Below are positions 56,900-64,000 of a stretch of DNA of 64,000 nucleotides, one piece after another; within the stretch, counting starts at the first letter, position 1, and each line of letters starts with the position of its first letter. The notes under the pieces were generated by a model that searched no databases, was not told the origin of the DNA, and saw only the letters and a list, made by a program, of their open reading frames with translations. Source of the stretch: Mycobacterium senriense (GTDB taxonomy: Bacteria > Actinomycetota > Actinomycetes > Mycobacteriales > Mycobacteriaceae); NCBI RefSeq assembly GCF_019668465.1, contig NZ_AP024828.1, positions 3,782,001 to 3,846,000 of the forward strand. Reading direction: 5' to 3'. The position numbers were made by a program, and so were the translations under genes.

Positions 56900-57358
56900 T
56901 TATCGCCGAATTTCGGCGTCGCTGCGCGTCTCGATGGCCTTGATGCTGTGAACGAACGCCTTCCTTAAGACTCCCTTGCCGATGGTGCCGAGTACGGCCG
57001 CCAGGACGCGTCCCTTGAGGTTTTTGCCCTCCCGGACAATGACAACGTCCACGTTCGTGGTGCCGTAGGGACGCGGGCTGAGGGTGTAGACGTAGCCCGA
57101 CGCGCCTCCCCAGGTGTTCGAGTCGGTGGTCGTAAGCGTGACGTGGTTGGGATCGGACCAGTCGTAGTGCAGCCGTTCCCAGATGCCGCCTGAGCCTTCG
57201 GTGACATCGGCGTCACGCGCGCCCTTGTGGTGCACTATGAGGTCGGCGTCCGCGCTATCCGGAAAGACCTCGGAACGGCCCGGTCCGAAGTCAGTGAGCC
57301 CGGCGATGAACTGCTCCGGGGTAGATGCGGTGGACCGGTGGAAATGAATCGTGGACAT
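56900..57358 (-). CDS. SRPBCC (START-like) family protein
   Basis: A 152-residue protein with the SRPBCC/polyketide cyclase-like helix-grip layout: IHFHRSTASTPEQFIAGLTDFGPGRSEVFPDS at the N-terminus, beta strands with DWSDPNHVTLTTTDSNTWGGASGYVYTL, and a long C-terminal helix. These bind hydrophobic ligands. ATG 57358 follows a perfect AAGGAGG. It forms an operon with the downstream oxidoreductase and diverges from the XRE regulator. Confidence 0.78.
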   Translation of the reverse strand: MSTIHFHRSTASTPEQFIAGLTDFGPGRSEVFPDSADADLIVHHKGARDADVTEGSGGIWERLHYDWSDPNHVTLTTTDSNTWGGASGYVYTLSPRPYGTTNVDVVIVREGKNLKGRVLAAVLGTIGKGVLRKAFVHSIKAIETRSDAEIRR

Positions 57359-57493
57359 CGCGTCCTCCTTACTTGATCGATTGATCCTTCGTTCCCGGGA
57401 AGCGCACCGCCGCCAATCCGAATTCCCGCTTGGACCTCGGCAGCCATGCCTCATTGATCCTGGTGTTGGGAGGGACAGCCTTAAGATCGGGCG

Positions 57494-58297
57494 ATGACGC
57501 CAACGGTCAGCGCGCTGGGTAACTTCCTGCGCGCGCGCCGCGAACAACTCCGCCCGGAGGATGTCGGGTTGGATTCCGGACCTCGCAGGCGCGTCCGGGG
57601 ATTGCGCCGCGAAGAGTTGGCGATGCTCGCGGGCATTAGCGTCGACTACTACCTGCGACTCGAGCAAGGTCGTGACCGGCACCCGTCCTCACAGGTGCTC
57701 GATGCGCTCGCCCGGGCGCTGCGACTGGATATCAAAGCCACAGAACATCTGCATCGGCTTGCGGGCTTACAAGCGGCGCATAGCCCTCGGCCTGTTGCAG
57801 AGGCAGCGGCTGACGGTCTCGATCAACTGATCGAGCAGATCTCGCTTCCTGCGATCGTCACCAACCGATACCAGGATGTGTTGGCCGCCAATGCGATTGC
57901 CTGCGCGTTGTCACCAGGGTTCGCGCCCGGCGAGAACTTCTTGCGGTGGCGGCTGCTGACACCGGCTGCTCGCGATTTTTTCGTCGACTGGGACGAGGCA
58001 ACCGAGGTCGCGGTGAGTGGCTTACGGGAATCCGCGGCCGGCAATGTGGGTGATCCTCGCTTACGCGCCTTGATCGACGAGCTTTCGGCAGCCAGCGACC
58101 GATTCCGCGAACTCTGGGCACGCGCAGATGTCGGATACCGTAGCGGCATCCTCCACCTGCGACATCCCCTGGTGGGTGATCTCTACCTTCGCCGCACGAG
58201 GCTCAGCGTCCCCGACTCAGACACTCAGGTGTTCATTTACCACCCCGAGCCGGGCAGTGATTCGGCAAAAGCGCTTGAGGCACTCGCAGCCTCATAA
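57494..58297 (+). CDS. XRE/MmyB-like transcriptional regulator
   Basis: A 267-residue regulator with an N-terminal HTH (LGNFLRARREQLRPEDVGL, RRVRGLRREELAMLAGISVDYYLRLEQGRDRHPS) and a C-terminal MmyB-like PAS-type ligand domain (IVTNRYQDVLAANAIACAL, FRELWARADVGYR, PLVGDLYLRRTRLSVPDSDTQVFIYHPEPGS). Such proteins are typically encoded divergently from the oxidoreductases they repress, as here; the 135-bp gap carries a repeated TTGATC element (57373-57386). Confidence 0.9.
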   Translation: MTPTVSALGNFLRARREQLRPEDVGLDSGPRRRVRGLRREELAMLAGISVDYYLRLEQGRDRHPSSQVLDALARALRLDIKATEHLHRLAGLQAAHSPRPVAEAAADGLDQLIEQISLPAIVTNRYQDVLAANAIACALSPGFAPGENFLRWRLLTPAARDFFVDWDEATEVAVSGLRESAAGNVGDPRLRALIDELSAASDRFRELWARADVGYRSGILHLRHPLVGDLYLRRTRLSVPDSDTQVFIYHPEPGSDSAKALEALAAS

Positions 58298-58307
58298 ACC
58301 CGTAAGG

Positions 58308-58469
58308 GCGCTGGGGTTACGGAAGTTCTTCGAGGAGGGTGGCCACGAACTGGTGGTGACCTCGGACAAGGACGTCTGGACTCGGAGTTCGAGCGCGAAC
58401 TGCCTGACGTCCCACCGGCCGCTGGAGCCGGCCTATTACGCTCAACGCCTGAGGCCAGCCGCCGGCTGA
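58308..58469 (+). pseudogene. Remnant of an NAD-dependent formate dehydrogenase
   Basis: Starting 11 bp after the XRE stop, the sequence reads ALGLRKFFEEGGHELVVTSDKD in one frame, DSEFERELPDV in a second frame and SHRPLEPAYYAQRL back in the first. These match successive parts of the N-terminal region of NAD-dependent formate dehydrogenases (LGLRKFxExxGHxLVVTSDKDGPDSxFExELPDADxVISQPFWPAYLTAERI). Both ends and the whole NAD-binding and catalytic core are missing, and two compensating frameshifts are present. It is a short relic of a deleted gene. Confidence 0.7.
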
Positions 58470-58557
58470 GTGCTCAAATCAGAAGGTCTCAACACGCCCG
58501 CCGTGATGGCATTGGAGCTGGCCGCTCCGATCCAGTGGACCCGATGGAGGGGCCAGT

Positions 58558-59532
58558 ATGGCAACCATGCGGTCTGTCGTTGCCGAGAAGGTAGGCGAAC
58601 CGTCCGAGGTCCTGCAGCTACAGGCCCGGCCAATCCCGGAGCCTGGCATCGGCCAGGTCCGGATCCGGGTAACAGCTGCACCGGTTGAGGCCAGCGATCT
58701 ACACACCGTCCGCGGCAGATACGGATTTACCCCGGAGTTTCCCACCGTGCCCGGAATCGAATCCGTTGGTGTGATCGACGAAATCGGGAGCAGTGCAGAG
58801 GGATTGACCATCGGGCAGCGCGTCATCACAATCGGAGTCACGGGCACCTGGCAGGAATACGTCGTTGCCGATGCCGAGCGAGTGCTGCCTGTACCCGCGG
58901 GCATGAGCGATTCCACCGCCGCCCAGATTCTCAGCAATCCGCTCACCGCCGTCATCTTGACCAGTGAAAAGCTCGATGTTCGGTCGGGTGAATGGCTTTT
59001 GCAGACCGCAGCCGGCTCAATCGTGGGCCAGTCGGTCATCCAACTGGGAACCCACGTCGGCTTCAAAACCCTCAACGTGGTCCGTCGTCGCTCGGCTGTC
59101 GAGGACGTCCTCGCGCTGGGCGGCACCGCGGTGATCTGCACCGAAGACGAGGACCTGCGCGAACGGGTGGCCGAGATCGCCGGCGCCGATGGCGTGTCCA
59201 AGGCGATCGACTGCGTGAGCGGTCAGGTGGGCGCGGGTGCGTTGTCCACGCATCGGCAAACCGAACCCGACAAACTCACCATCCCCATCTTCGCCCGCTC
59301 GCTGATCTACGAAACCAAGACCGTTCGGGGGTTCTGGCTGTTCCGCTGGTTCAACCAAACCCCGAAGGATCGGATGGCGGCAACGATCGACCGGACACTT
59401 CAGCTCGTCGACAGTGGTGCGCTACGGGTGCCCGAGGGGCAGCCGATCCCCGCCGAAAAGTTCAGTGAGGCGGTTTATTTGGCCGAAGCGCCCGCACACG
59501 GGGGCAAACCGCTGCTGGTGTTCGAAACGTAA
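58558..59532 (+). CDS. MDR-family oxidoreductase (enoyl/quinone reductase type), probable small internal deletion
   Basis: A 324-residue zinc-independent MDR: MRSVVAEKVGEPSEVLQL, TVPGIESVGVIDEIGS, LLQTAAGSIVGQSVIQLGTHVGFKTLNVVRR. In the nucleotide-binding half, SGQVGAG runs directly into ALSTHRQTEPDKLTIPIFARSLIYETK. Homologues normally have about 15 more residues there (a helix and a Gly-rich turn), so an in-frame deletion near 59230-59240 is likely and activity is doubtful. ATG 58558 follows GGAGGGG. It has no zinc-binding cysteines. Confidence 0.8.
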   Translation: MATMRSVVAEKVGEPSEVLQLQARPIPEPGIGQVRIRVTAAPVEASDLHTVRGRYGFTPEFPTVPGIESVGVIDEIGSSAEGLTIGQRVITIGVTGTWQEYVVADAERVLPVPAGMSDSTAAQILSNPLTAVILTSEKLDVRSGEWLLQTAAGSIVGQSVIQLGTHVGFKTLNVVRRRSAVEDVLALGGTAVICTEDEDLRERVAEIAGADGVSKAIDCVSGQVGAGALSTHRQTEPDKLTIPIFARSLIYETKTVRGFWLFRWFNQTPKDRMAATIDRTLQLVDSGALRVPEGQPIPAEKFSEAVYLAEAPAHGGKPLLVFET

Positions 59533-59539
59533 AAACGCG

Positions 59540-59556
59540 AGGCGCGACGCGCGCCT
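59540..59556 (+). terminator. Hairpin after the MDR gene
   Basis: AGGCGC, loop GACGC, GCGCCT, 8 bp past the stop. Six GC-rich pairs; no T-tract. Confidence 0.45.
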
Positions 59557-59563
59557 GCCACTT

Positions 59564-59601
59564 GGCAAATAATTTTCCTTTTGCCGTGGTCGTTTAACCA
59601 C
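59564..59601. promoter_or_regulatory. Paired inverted repeats upstream of the nitrilase operon
   Basis: GGCAAA, 10-nt AT-rich spacer, TTTGCC (59564-59585) is followed at once by GTGGT, 6-nt spacer, ACCAC (59586-59601). This AT-rich island stands out in GC-rich DNA and lies about 190-225 bp upstream of the nitrilase start. It is a plausible operator/promoter for the operon. The rest of 59602-59789 shows no gene. Confidence 0.45.
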
Positions 59602-59789
59602 TACGCTGAGCCCATCGGGACACCCGTGATCAACTGGGTTGATATCGGTCACCGCTTCAGTAGCCATATCACCTCGGAATTTGCTTGCCGACGACCCAGC
59701 CTCGGCCGCCGTCGCGATGGACTCAACCCGCAGAACGCCTCTAAAGGCGCGCCGTCCTGTCTGCCAGTAGAACGCAATTCGAGGTGAGG

Positions 59790-60815
59790 ATGGGCGCGGT
59801 GACCACAATCCGGGCAGCGGCAGTCCAACTGCGTCCTGAGCTGTACAGCCGGGACGGGACCGTCGAGCGCGTCGTCGCGAAGATCGACGAACTGGCAACG
59901 CGTGGCGTGCAATTCGCGACTTTTCCGGAGACTGTCGTTCCCTATTATCCGTATTTTTCGTTTGTGCAGCCCCCGTACCAAATGCTGCCCGAGCAAATAC
60001 GGCTCATGCGGGAGGCCGTCACCGTGCCATCCCCGGCGACACAGGCAATCGCCGACGCCGCAAGCCGCGCCGGAATGGTGGTCTCCATAGGTGTGAACGA
60101 GCGCGACGGCGGCTCACTGTTCAACACCCAGCTGCTTTTCGATGCGGACGGAGCACTGATCCAGCGTCGCCGAAAGATCACTCCGACCTATCACGAACGC
60201 ATCATCTGGGGCCAAGGCGATGGCAGCGGACTTCGAGCCGTCGACAGCGCAGTGGGTCGCATTGGCCAGCTGGCCTGTTGGGAGCACTACAACCCGCTGG
60301 CCCGCTACGCGCTGATCGCCGACGGCGAGCAAATTCATTCGGCGATGTTTCCGGGATCCATTTTCGGCGACCTGTTTGCCCGGCAGGCGGAAGTCCAGGT
60401 GCGCAACCATGCGCTCGAATCGGGTGTCTTCGTGGTCGTGGCAACCGCCTGGCTCGATCCCGATCAGCAGGCGCAGCTCATGGCGGACACGGGTTGCCCG
60501 ATAGGGCCGATCTCGGGTGGCTGCTTCACCGCGATCATCACACCGCAAGGCGAGCCGCTCAGTGAGCCCCTGCGTTCCGGTGAAGGCGAGGTGATCGGGG
60601 ATCTGGACTTTACGTTGATCGACAAACGCAAGGCCTTCATGGACTCCGTCGGGCACTACAGCCGACCCGAATTGCTAAGTCTCCTTATCGATCACACTCC
60701 CAGCGCCTACATTCATCGACGGTTTCCGGGATCGTCTATCGTGCCTGGCACTGAGGAGAGCGTGATGGTACTCACGGATCCGGTGACGACGTCGGTTGAC
60801 GGAGGCGCCGTATGA
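59790..60815 (+). CDS. Nitrilase
   Basis: A 341-residue carbon-nitrogen hydrolase of the nitrilase branch, converting a nitrile to the acid plus ammonia. The catalytic triad is Glu47 (FPETVVPYYPYFSF), Lys129 (RRRKITPTYHE) and Cys163 (GQLACWEHYNP). The motif wording, notably CWEHYNPL, fits aliphatic or Nit6803-like nitrilases rather than amidases. ATG 59790 is preceded by GAGG at 5-nt spacing; GTG 59784 is an alternative. It is the first gene of a tight six-gene operon and overlaps the next start as ATGA. It is not the classical Nit1C cluster: no radical SAM, acetyltransferase or AIR synthase-like gene follows within the window. Confidence 0.92.
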   Translation: MGAVTTIRAAAVQLRPELYSRDGTVERVVAKIDELATRGVQFATFPETVVPYYPYFSFVQPPYQMLPEQIRLMREAVTVPSPATQAIADAASRAGMVVSIGVNERDGGSLFNTQLLFDADGALIQRRRKITPTYHERIIWGQGDGSGLRAVDSAVGRIGQLACWEHYNPLARYALIADGEQIHSAMFPGSIFGDLFARQAEVQVRNHALESGVFVVVATAWLDPDQQAQLMADTGCPIGPISGGCFTAIITPQGEPLSEPLRSGEGEVIGDLDFTLIDKRKAFMDSVGHYSRPELLSLLIDHTPSAYIHRRFPGSSIVPGTEESVMVLTDPVTTSVDGGAV

Positions 60816-61198
60816 CATGCATGGGAAAGCCTTACTACCCATTGTGGTTGGACGACCTGGCCGACGACGTCACCCTCGAGGCCGCGGCGATGGACGGCAC
60901 CGCGCACGGTGCCGAGGCTGTCCGCTTCATCTTGGGCAAAGCTCGCGAACAGTACGAGCACCAAGAGTTCACCTACGCCGGTCCCTGCGGCGAAAGCGGT
61001 TACGTCGAGGACTATTCGAGCTCGGTTCGCGGGGTGCCGACCTGCGTCGTCGTGCTGGTCACCTTCAACACCGACGGGCAGACCCAGCACGTCGTGGTGA
61101 ACCACCGGCCGCGCAGCGCGATGTTGAACTTTTCCCGCGTGATGCTCGAAACCTTCGCCGACACCCCGCATGCCAAGCATTGGAAAGGCACCCCGTAA
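60812..61198 (+). CDS. NTF2-like (SnoaL-type) protein, copy A
   Basis: A 128-residue protein with the alpha+beta cone layout of NTF2/SnoaL-like proteins: GKPYYPLWLDDLADDVTLEAAAMDGTAHGAEAVRFIL, EFTYAGPCGESGYVEDYSSSVRGVPTCVVVLVTFNTDG and a C-terminal VVNHRPRSAMLNFSRVMLETFADTPHAKHWKGTP. Such folds act as small isomerases, cyclases or hydrolases, or bind ligands. ATGA overlap with the nitrilase and TAATG overlap with copy B show strong coupling. Confidence 0.8.
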   Translation: MTCMGKPYYPLWLDDLADDVTLEAAAMDGTAHGAEAVRFILGKAREQYEHQEFTYAGPCGESGYVEDYSSSVRGVPTCVVVLVTFNTDGQTQHVVVNHRPRSAMLNFSRVMLETFADTPHAKHWKGTP

Positions 61199-61590
61199 TG
61201 GCATCGACATATCTGGGAAAGCCTTATTACCCGGCGTGGTTGGACAATCTGGCCGACGACGTGACGGGGGAGGGGCCGGCATGGGACGGCGCCATCCAGG
61301 GCGCTGCGGCCGTCCATGAAGTCGTGGTCGCCGCCAAAGAGATCTACGAGTTTCAAGAGTTCCACTACGCCGGGCCATGCGGGGACAACAGCTTCCTTGA
61401 GGACTACACATCATCGGTTCGCGGTGTGCCGCTGCGCGTCATCGTTCTGGTCGCCTTTAATGCCGACGGGAAGGCCCAGCGCCTAGTGGTCAATCACCGC
61501 CCGCGCAGTTCTGTGCTGGAGATGTCACGCGCGATGCTCGAGAGATTCGCCGGCACCCCCCTTGCCAAACACTGGGAAGGCACACCGTAA
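61198..61590 (+). CDS. NTF2-like (SnoaL-type) protein, copy B
   Basis: A 130-residue tandem paralogue of copy A with the same frame: YLGKPYYPAWLDNLADDVTG, FHYAGPCGDNSFLEDYTSSVRGVP, VVNHRPRSSVLEMSRAMLERFAGTPLAKHWEGTP. Central residues differ (for example VHEVVVAAKEIYEFQ against VRFILGKAREQYEHQ), so the copies have diverged and may form a heterodimer or act on different intermediates. Its ATG shares a base with the TAA of copy A. Confidence 0.8.
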   Translation: MASTYLGKPYYPAWLDNLADDVTGEGPAWDGAIQGAAAVHEVVVAAKEIYEFQEFHYAGPCGDNSFLEDYTSSVRGVPLRVIVLVAFNADGKAQRLVVNHRPRSSVLEMSRAMLERFAGTPLAKHWEGTP

Positions 61591-61599
61591 GGAGCGCGA

Positions 61600-62511
61600 A
61601 TGAGTACGCCCCTGTATCTGATCACCGGCGCGGGTGGGGGCACCGGTGGGGTCAGCAGACAAGTGATCGAGCAACTGCGCGCGGGTGGAAACCAGGTGCG
61701 CGCGTTGGTCCATCGAGACGATGCTCGTGCCGATCCGCTGCGCGAACTCGGCGCTGAAGTGGTCATCGGGGATCTGACCGAACCGCGAGATGTCGTCAAC
61801 GCCATGGCCGGCGTCGATCGCATGTTCTTTTCGATGAGCGTTTCGCCGGACTACCTGACGGCGACAGCCGTAATCTGTGATGCTGCATTGGAATACGGTC
61901 ACCTGGAGGTGGTCGTGAACATGTCTCAGATGACGGTGTCGCAGATGACGCTGACCAGCGAGGGGGAGTCTCACCAACATCGGCTGCACTACCTCGCAGA
62001 GCACGTCTTAAACTGGTCGGGAATACCGGTGGTGCACATCAGACCGACGGCGTTTTTGGATAATCCGATCTTTACCTGGTTCGCCGCGCCATCGCTGCGG
62101 GAACGAAATCTGTTGGTGTTGCCCTTCGGAACCGGGCGAACCTCGCCGATTGCCACCAGCGACGTGGCCCGCGCGGTCGCGGCAGTGCTCGTCGACCCCG
62201 CCGACCGTATCGGGAATATCTACGAGTTGACCGGACCGACCAGCCTGGACATCGACGGGCTGGCAGCCGAATACGCACGGGGACTGCACCGGCCGATACA
62301 AGGTTCCGACATTCCGCATGAGACCTGGGTCCAGGAAGTCCTCAAACCGCTCGGCCTGCCCGAGCACCTGCAGCAGCACCTCACCACGATGGCGCTCCTG
62401 CACCGGGCCGGACGCTACGACCGAGCCACCGATGACGTCGAAAAGCTCACGGGGCAGCAGGCTTCCACGGTTGGCGAATACGTCGCCGAACATCCCGAGC
62501 TGTTCTCATAG
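61600..62511 (+). CDS. NmrA-like NAD(P)-binding protein
   Basis: A 303-residue atypical short-chain reductase of the NmrA/SDR-a5 type: the dinucleotide-binding motif is LITGAGGGTGGVSRQVIEQL, followed by VRALVHRDDARADPLRELGAEVVIGDL and PVVHIRPTAFLDN. It lacks a clear YxxxK pair, as NmrA-like sensors and some reductases do. ATG 61600 follows AAGGAGCG. It may reduce an intermediate of the nitrile pathway; this is inference. Confidence 0.85.
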   Translation: MSTPLYLITGAGGGTGGVSRQVIEQLRAGGNQVRALVHRDDARADPLRELGAEVVIGDLTEPRDVVNAMAGVDRMFFSMSVSPDYLTATAVICDAALEYGHLEVVVNMSQMTVSQMTLTSEGESHQHRLHYLAEHVLNWSGIPVVHIRPTAFLDNPIFTWFAAPSLRERNLLVLPFGTGRTSPIATSDVARAVAAVLVDPADRIGNIYELTGPTSLDIDGLAAEYARGLHRPIQGSDIPHETWVQEVLKPLGLPEHLQQHLTTMALLHRAGRYDRATDDVEKLTGQQASTVGEYVAEHPELFS

Positions 62512-62514
62512 CTA

Positions 62515-63243
62515 ATGGGCGATCTGCTCGCCGAGGTGGTCGCGGCGCACGGCGGCATGGAGCGCTGGAACAGTGTGACATCGGTCAACGTCGCCGCGTC
62601 GATCACCGGGGCGACCTGGTTCGTCAAGGGCAAAGGCGATGCGCTCAAGGACGTCCGCTTCCAGGTCGACACCACGCGCGAGCTGCTGACGATGGACTTC
62701 GTCGGTCAAGACAAGCGCTCGATCTTCGAGCCCTCCCGCGTCGCGATGCAACGCGCTGACGGCATGACCGTGCAGTCACGTGCGGACCCGGAGCGGTCGT
62801 TTGACGGGCACGTGCTCGCCACCCCGTGGGACGACCTGCACGTCGCCTACTTCAGCGGGGAGGCGCTCTGGACGTATCTGAACACGCCATTCGTCTTCAC
62901 CTGGCCCGAATTCGTCACCGACGAGATCAGCCCCATCGAGGTGGACGGTGAACCGTGCCGGCGGCTAAGGGCGACGTTTCCCGATCACATCAAAAGCCAT
63001 ACCCGCGAACAGATCTTCTGCTTTGGCCCGGACGGGCTGCTGCGCCGTCAGGACTACACGGTCGACATCCTGGGTGGCGCAGCCGGGTTGAACTACGCCA
63101 GCGACTTTCGCGATGTCGACGGGATCATCATCCCCACCAAGCGGCGGGTCTACAGCTGGGAGGGCGACTATCAGCTGGTCCCGGAGCCGCTGCTGATCGC
63201 GATCGACATGAGTCAGATCACCTTGCGCCGAAACAACATCTGA
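62515..63243 (+). CDS. Unrecognised 242-residue protein of the nitrilase operon
   Basis: Starts 3 bp after the NmrA-like gene (MGDLLAEVVAAHGGMERWNSV). It is beta-rich, with alternating strands such as VRFQVDTTRELLTMDFVGQDKRSIFEPSRVAMQ and CFGPDGLLRRQDYTVDILGGAAGLNYASDFRDVDGIIIPTKRRVY. The opening AHGGxxRWxxV and overall length resemble LolA/LppX-like beta-fold proteins, but there is no signal peptide, so it would be cytoplasmic. No catalytic motif recognised. Confidence 0.75.
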   Translation: MGDLLAEVVAAHGGMERWNSVTSVNVAASITGATWFVKGKGDALKDVRFQVDTTRELLTMDFVGQDKRSIFEPSRVAMQRADGMTVQSRADPERSFDGHVLATPWDDLHVAYFSGEALWTYLNTPFVFTWPEFVTDEISPIEVDGEPCRRLRATFPDHIKSHTREQIFCFGPDGLLRRQDYTVDILGGAAGLNYASDFRDVDGIIIPTKRRVYSWEGDYQLVPEPLLIAIDMSQITLRRNNI

Positions 63244-63255
63244 GAGGAGCGCATC

Positions 63256-63891
63256 ATGGCCGACATCGAACCGCATGGAGCATCGGGAAGCTATAGCAAC
63301 AGCGCGATCACAGCGTTGCACGCCGGAGAACTCCACGCGGCATCCAGGGACGAACAGGTACTCGCCGCCAAAATATCGCGCGCGATGTCGTCGGGTCCGC
63401 TGCACATCACCCGCGACGCCACGATCGCAGAGATGGATGGGCACGGCAATCCTGTCGTGCTACGCCAGGGAACCAACCAGTGGGTGTGTTTCCCCGGTGA
63501 TGAGAACAAGATCGGCGACGTGCCCATGTGCGCGGATCCCATGGGGCTGCAATGGATGCTAGACATCATGGCGAGCAAGCCGGCTCCGACCAACACTGCC
63601 CCCGGAATCATCTACATGCTCTGCGGTGCAACACAACACAGCAATACCGACCTGTTCGACAAGACCAGCCCCGCCATTCCGATCGGCCCGCACTGGATGA
63701 TCCTTTGGCCCTACAGCGCGGCGCGTGATGGCCTCCCGAACACCGTGCGTGATGCCGGCGCCTGGGTGATGTTCGACGGCACGCCCTATGCATATCTGCA
63801 TATCTGCGGCACGCCCTGGGCGGGCAATGAGTACACGCCCGGCCAGGCACCCGTCTGGACGATGCGATATAGCGCGCCGACAGAAAACTAA
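63256..63891 (+). CDS. Unrecognised 211-residue conserved protein of the nitrilase operon
   Basis: ATG 63256 has AGAGGAGCG just upstream. Distinctive stretches are GTNQWVCFPGDEN, MCADPMGLQWMLDIMASKPAPTNTAPGIIYMLCGATQHSNTDLFDK, PIGPHWMILWPY and GTPYAYLHICGTPWAGNEYTPGQ. The regularly placed Cys, His and Trp residues suggest a metal or substrate site. I have the impression of similar hypothetical proteins in proteobacteria but cannot name a family. There is no signal peptide. Confidence 0.75.
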   Translation: MADIEPHGASGSYSNSAITALHAGELHAASRDEQVLAAKISRAMSSGPLHITRDATIAEMDGHGNPVVLRQGTNQWVCFPGDENKIGDVPMCADPMGLQWMLDIMASKPAPTNTAPGIIYMLCGATQHSNTDLFDKTSPAIPIGPHWMILWPYSAARDGLPNTVRDAGAWVMFDGTPYAYLHICGTPWAGNEYTPGQAPVWTMRYSAPTEN

Positions 63892-63969
63892 CCGCGGACC
63901 GTCGGAGGTTTCGCGCGTACCCCTCGCCGCGCCCCTGCAGCTGCGGTACTACTACCGAGCCAAGGAGGC

Positions 63970-64000
63970 GTGAACTCAGCTTTGGCCCCGAGGTGGTCAC
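63970..64000 (+). CDS. Possible start of a further gene (truncated by window end)
   Basis: An AAGGAGG at 63962-63968 is followed by GTG 63970 and an in-frame TTG at 63982. Only ten codons are visible. The ribosome-binding site makes a seventh gene of the nitrilase operon plausible. Confidence 0.3.
   Translation, partial: MNSALAPRWS

Overview
The window is GC-rich (coding regions by eye well above 60 percent G+C), uses many GTG starts and ATGA or GTGA gene overlaps, and carries a PPE-SVP gene, an LppP-type lipoprotein, DUF732 secreted proteins and the glyS/smtB/zur, dgt/dnaG and rocD/rocE neighbourhoods known from Mycobacterium tuberculosis. It is therefore a slow-growing nontuberculous Mycobacterium, probably of or near the M. 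avium complex. Species is an inference from gene content and remembered synteny, not from a search. Compared with the H37Rv numbering the window runs backwards, from about Rv2366c to about Rv2313c, with accessory blocks interleaved.

Layout. 1-7.2 kb: core cell-envelope and DNA-repair genes (CorC-type CBS protein, era, amidase, recO, uppS, Rv2360c-like), interrupted by an Orn/Lys/Arg decarboxylase-family gene that has lost its PLP phosphate-binding segment. 7.2-11.1 kb: zinc-responsive smtB-zur operon, glyS, and a PPE gene. 11.1-18.4 kb: a candidate short ORF with a PPE-SVP-like motif, a TPM-domain membrane protein, dgt, a SodC-like lipoprotein, dnaG and tRNA-Asn.

18.4-27.1 kb is a sulfur-centred block: three translationally coupled flavin monooxygenases of the sulfonate/sulfide-using type, cysE, cysK with an unknown upstream gene, a decayed cysteine desulfurase, a YeiH-type putative sulfate exporter coupled to a 54-residue membrane protein, and an Stf0-type sulfotransferase. 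27.1-32.3 kb holds a 1418-residue nitrate reductase fused to a CysJ-like flavoprotein reductase, a decayed copy of that reductase's end, and a nested inverted repeat upstream of the gene.

32.3-52.4 kb is mostly core again: lppP, an acyl-CoA oxidase/dehydrogenase, an FHA-ABC protein with a destroyed Walker A motif, a MarR regulator, a two-gene ECF-type transporter, an AsnC regulator divergent from an arginine/ornithine catabolic cassette (deiminase-like protein, intact rocD, rocE), the uspABC sugar importer, the tldD/tldE protease pair and an AhpD-like protein. 52.8-54.2 kb has two tandem DUF732 secreted proteins and tRNA-Met.

From tRNA-Met to the end is an accessory region: a complete insertion sequence with perfect 21-bp terminal repeats whose end supplies the stop codon of the next gene, an oxidoreductase/SRPBCC operon with a divergent XRE regulator, a decayed formate dehydrogenase, a second oxidoreductase with a probable internal deletion, and a compact six-gene nitrilase operon (nitrilase, two tandem NTF2-like proteins, NmrA-like reductase, two unrecognised proteins). 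The nitrilase operon is the best candidate for an undescribed pathway. Repeated in-frame deletions and decayed genes across the window suggest ongoing gene loss.
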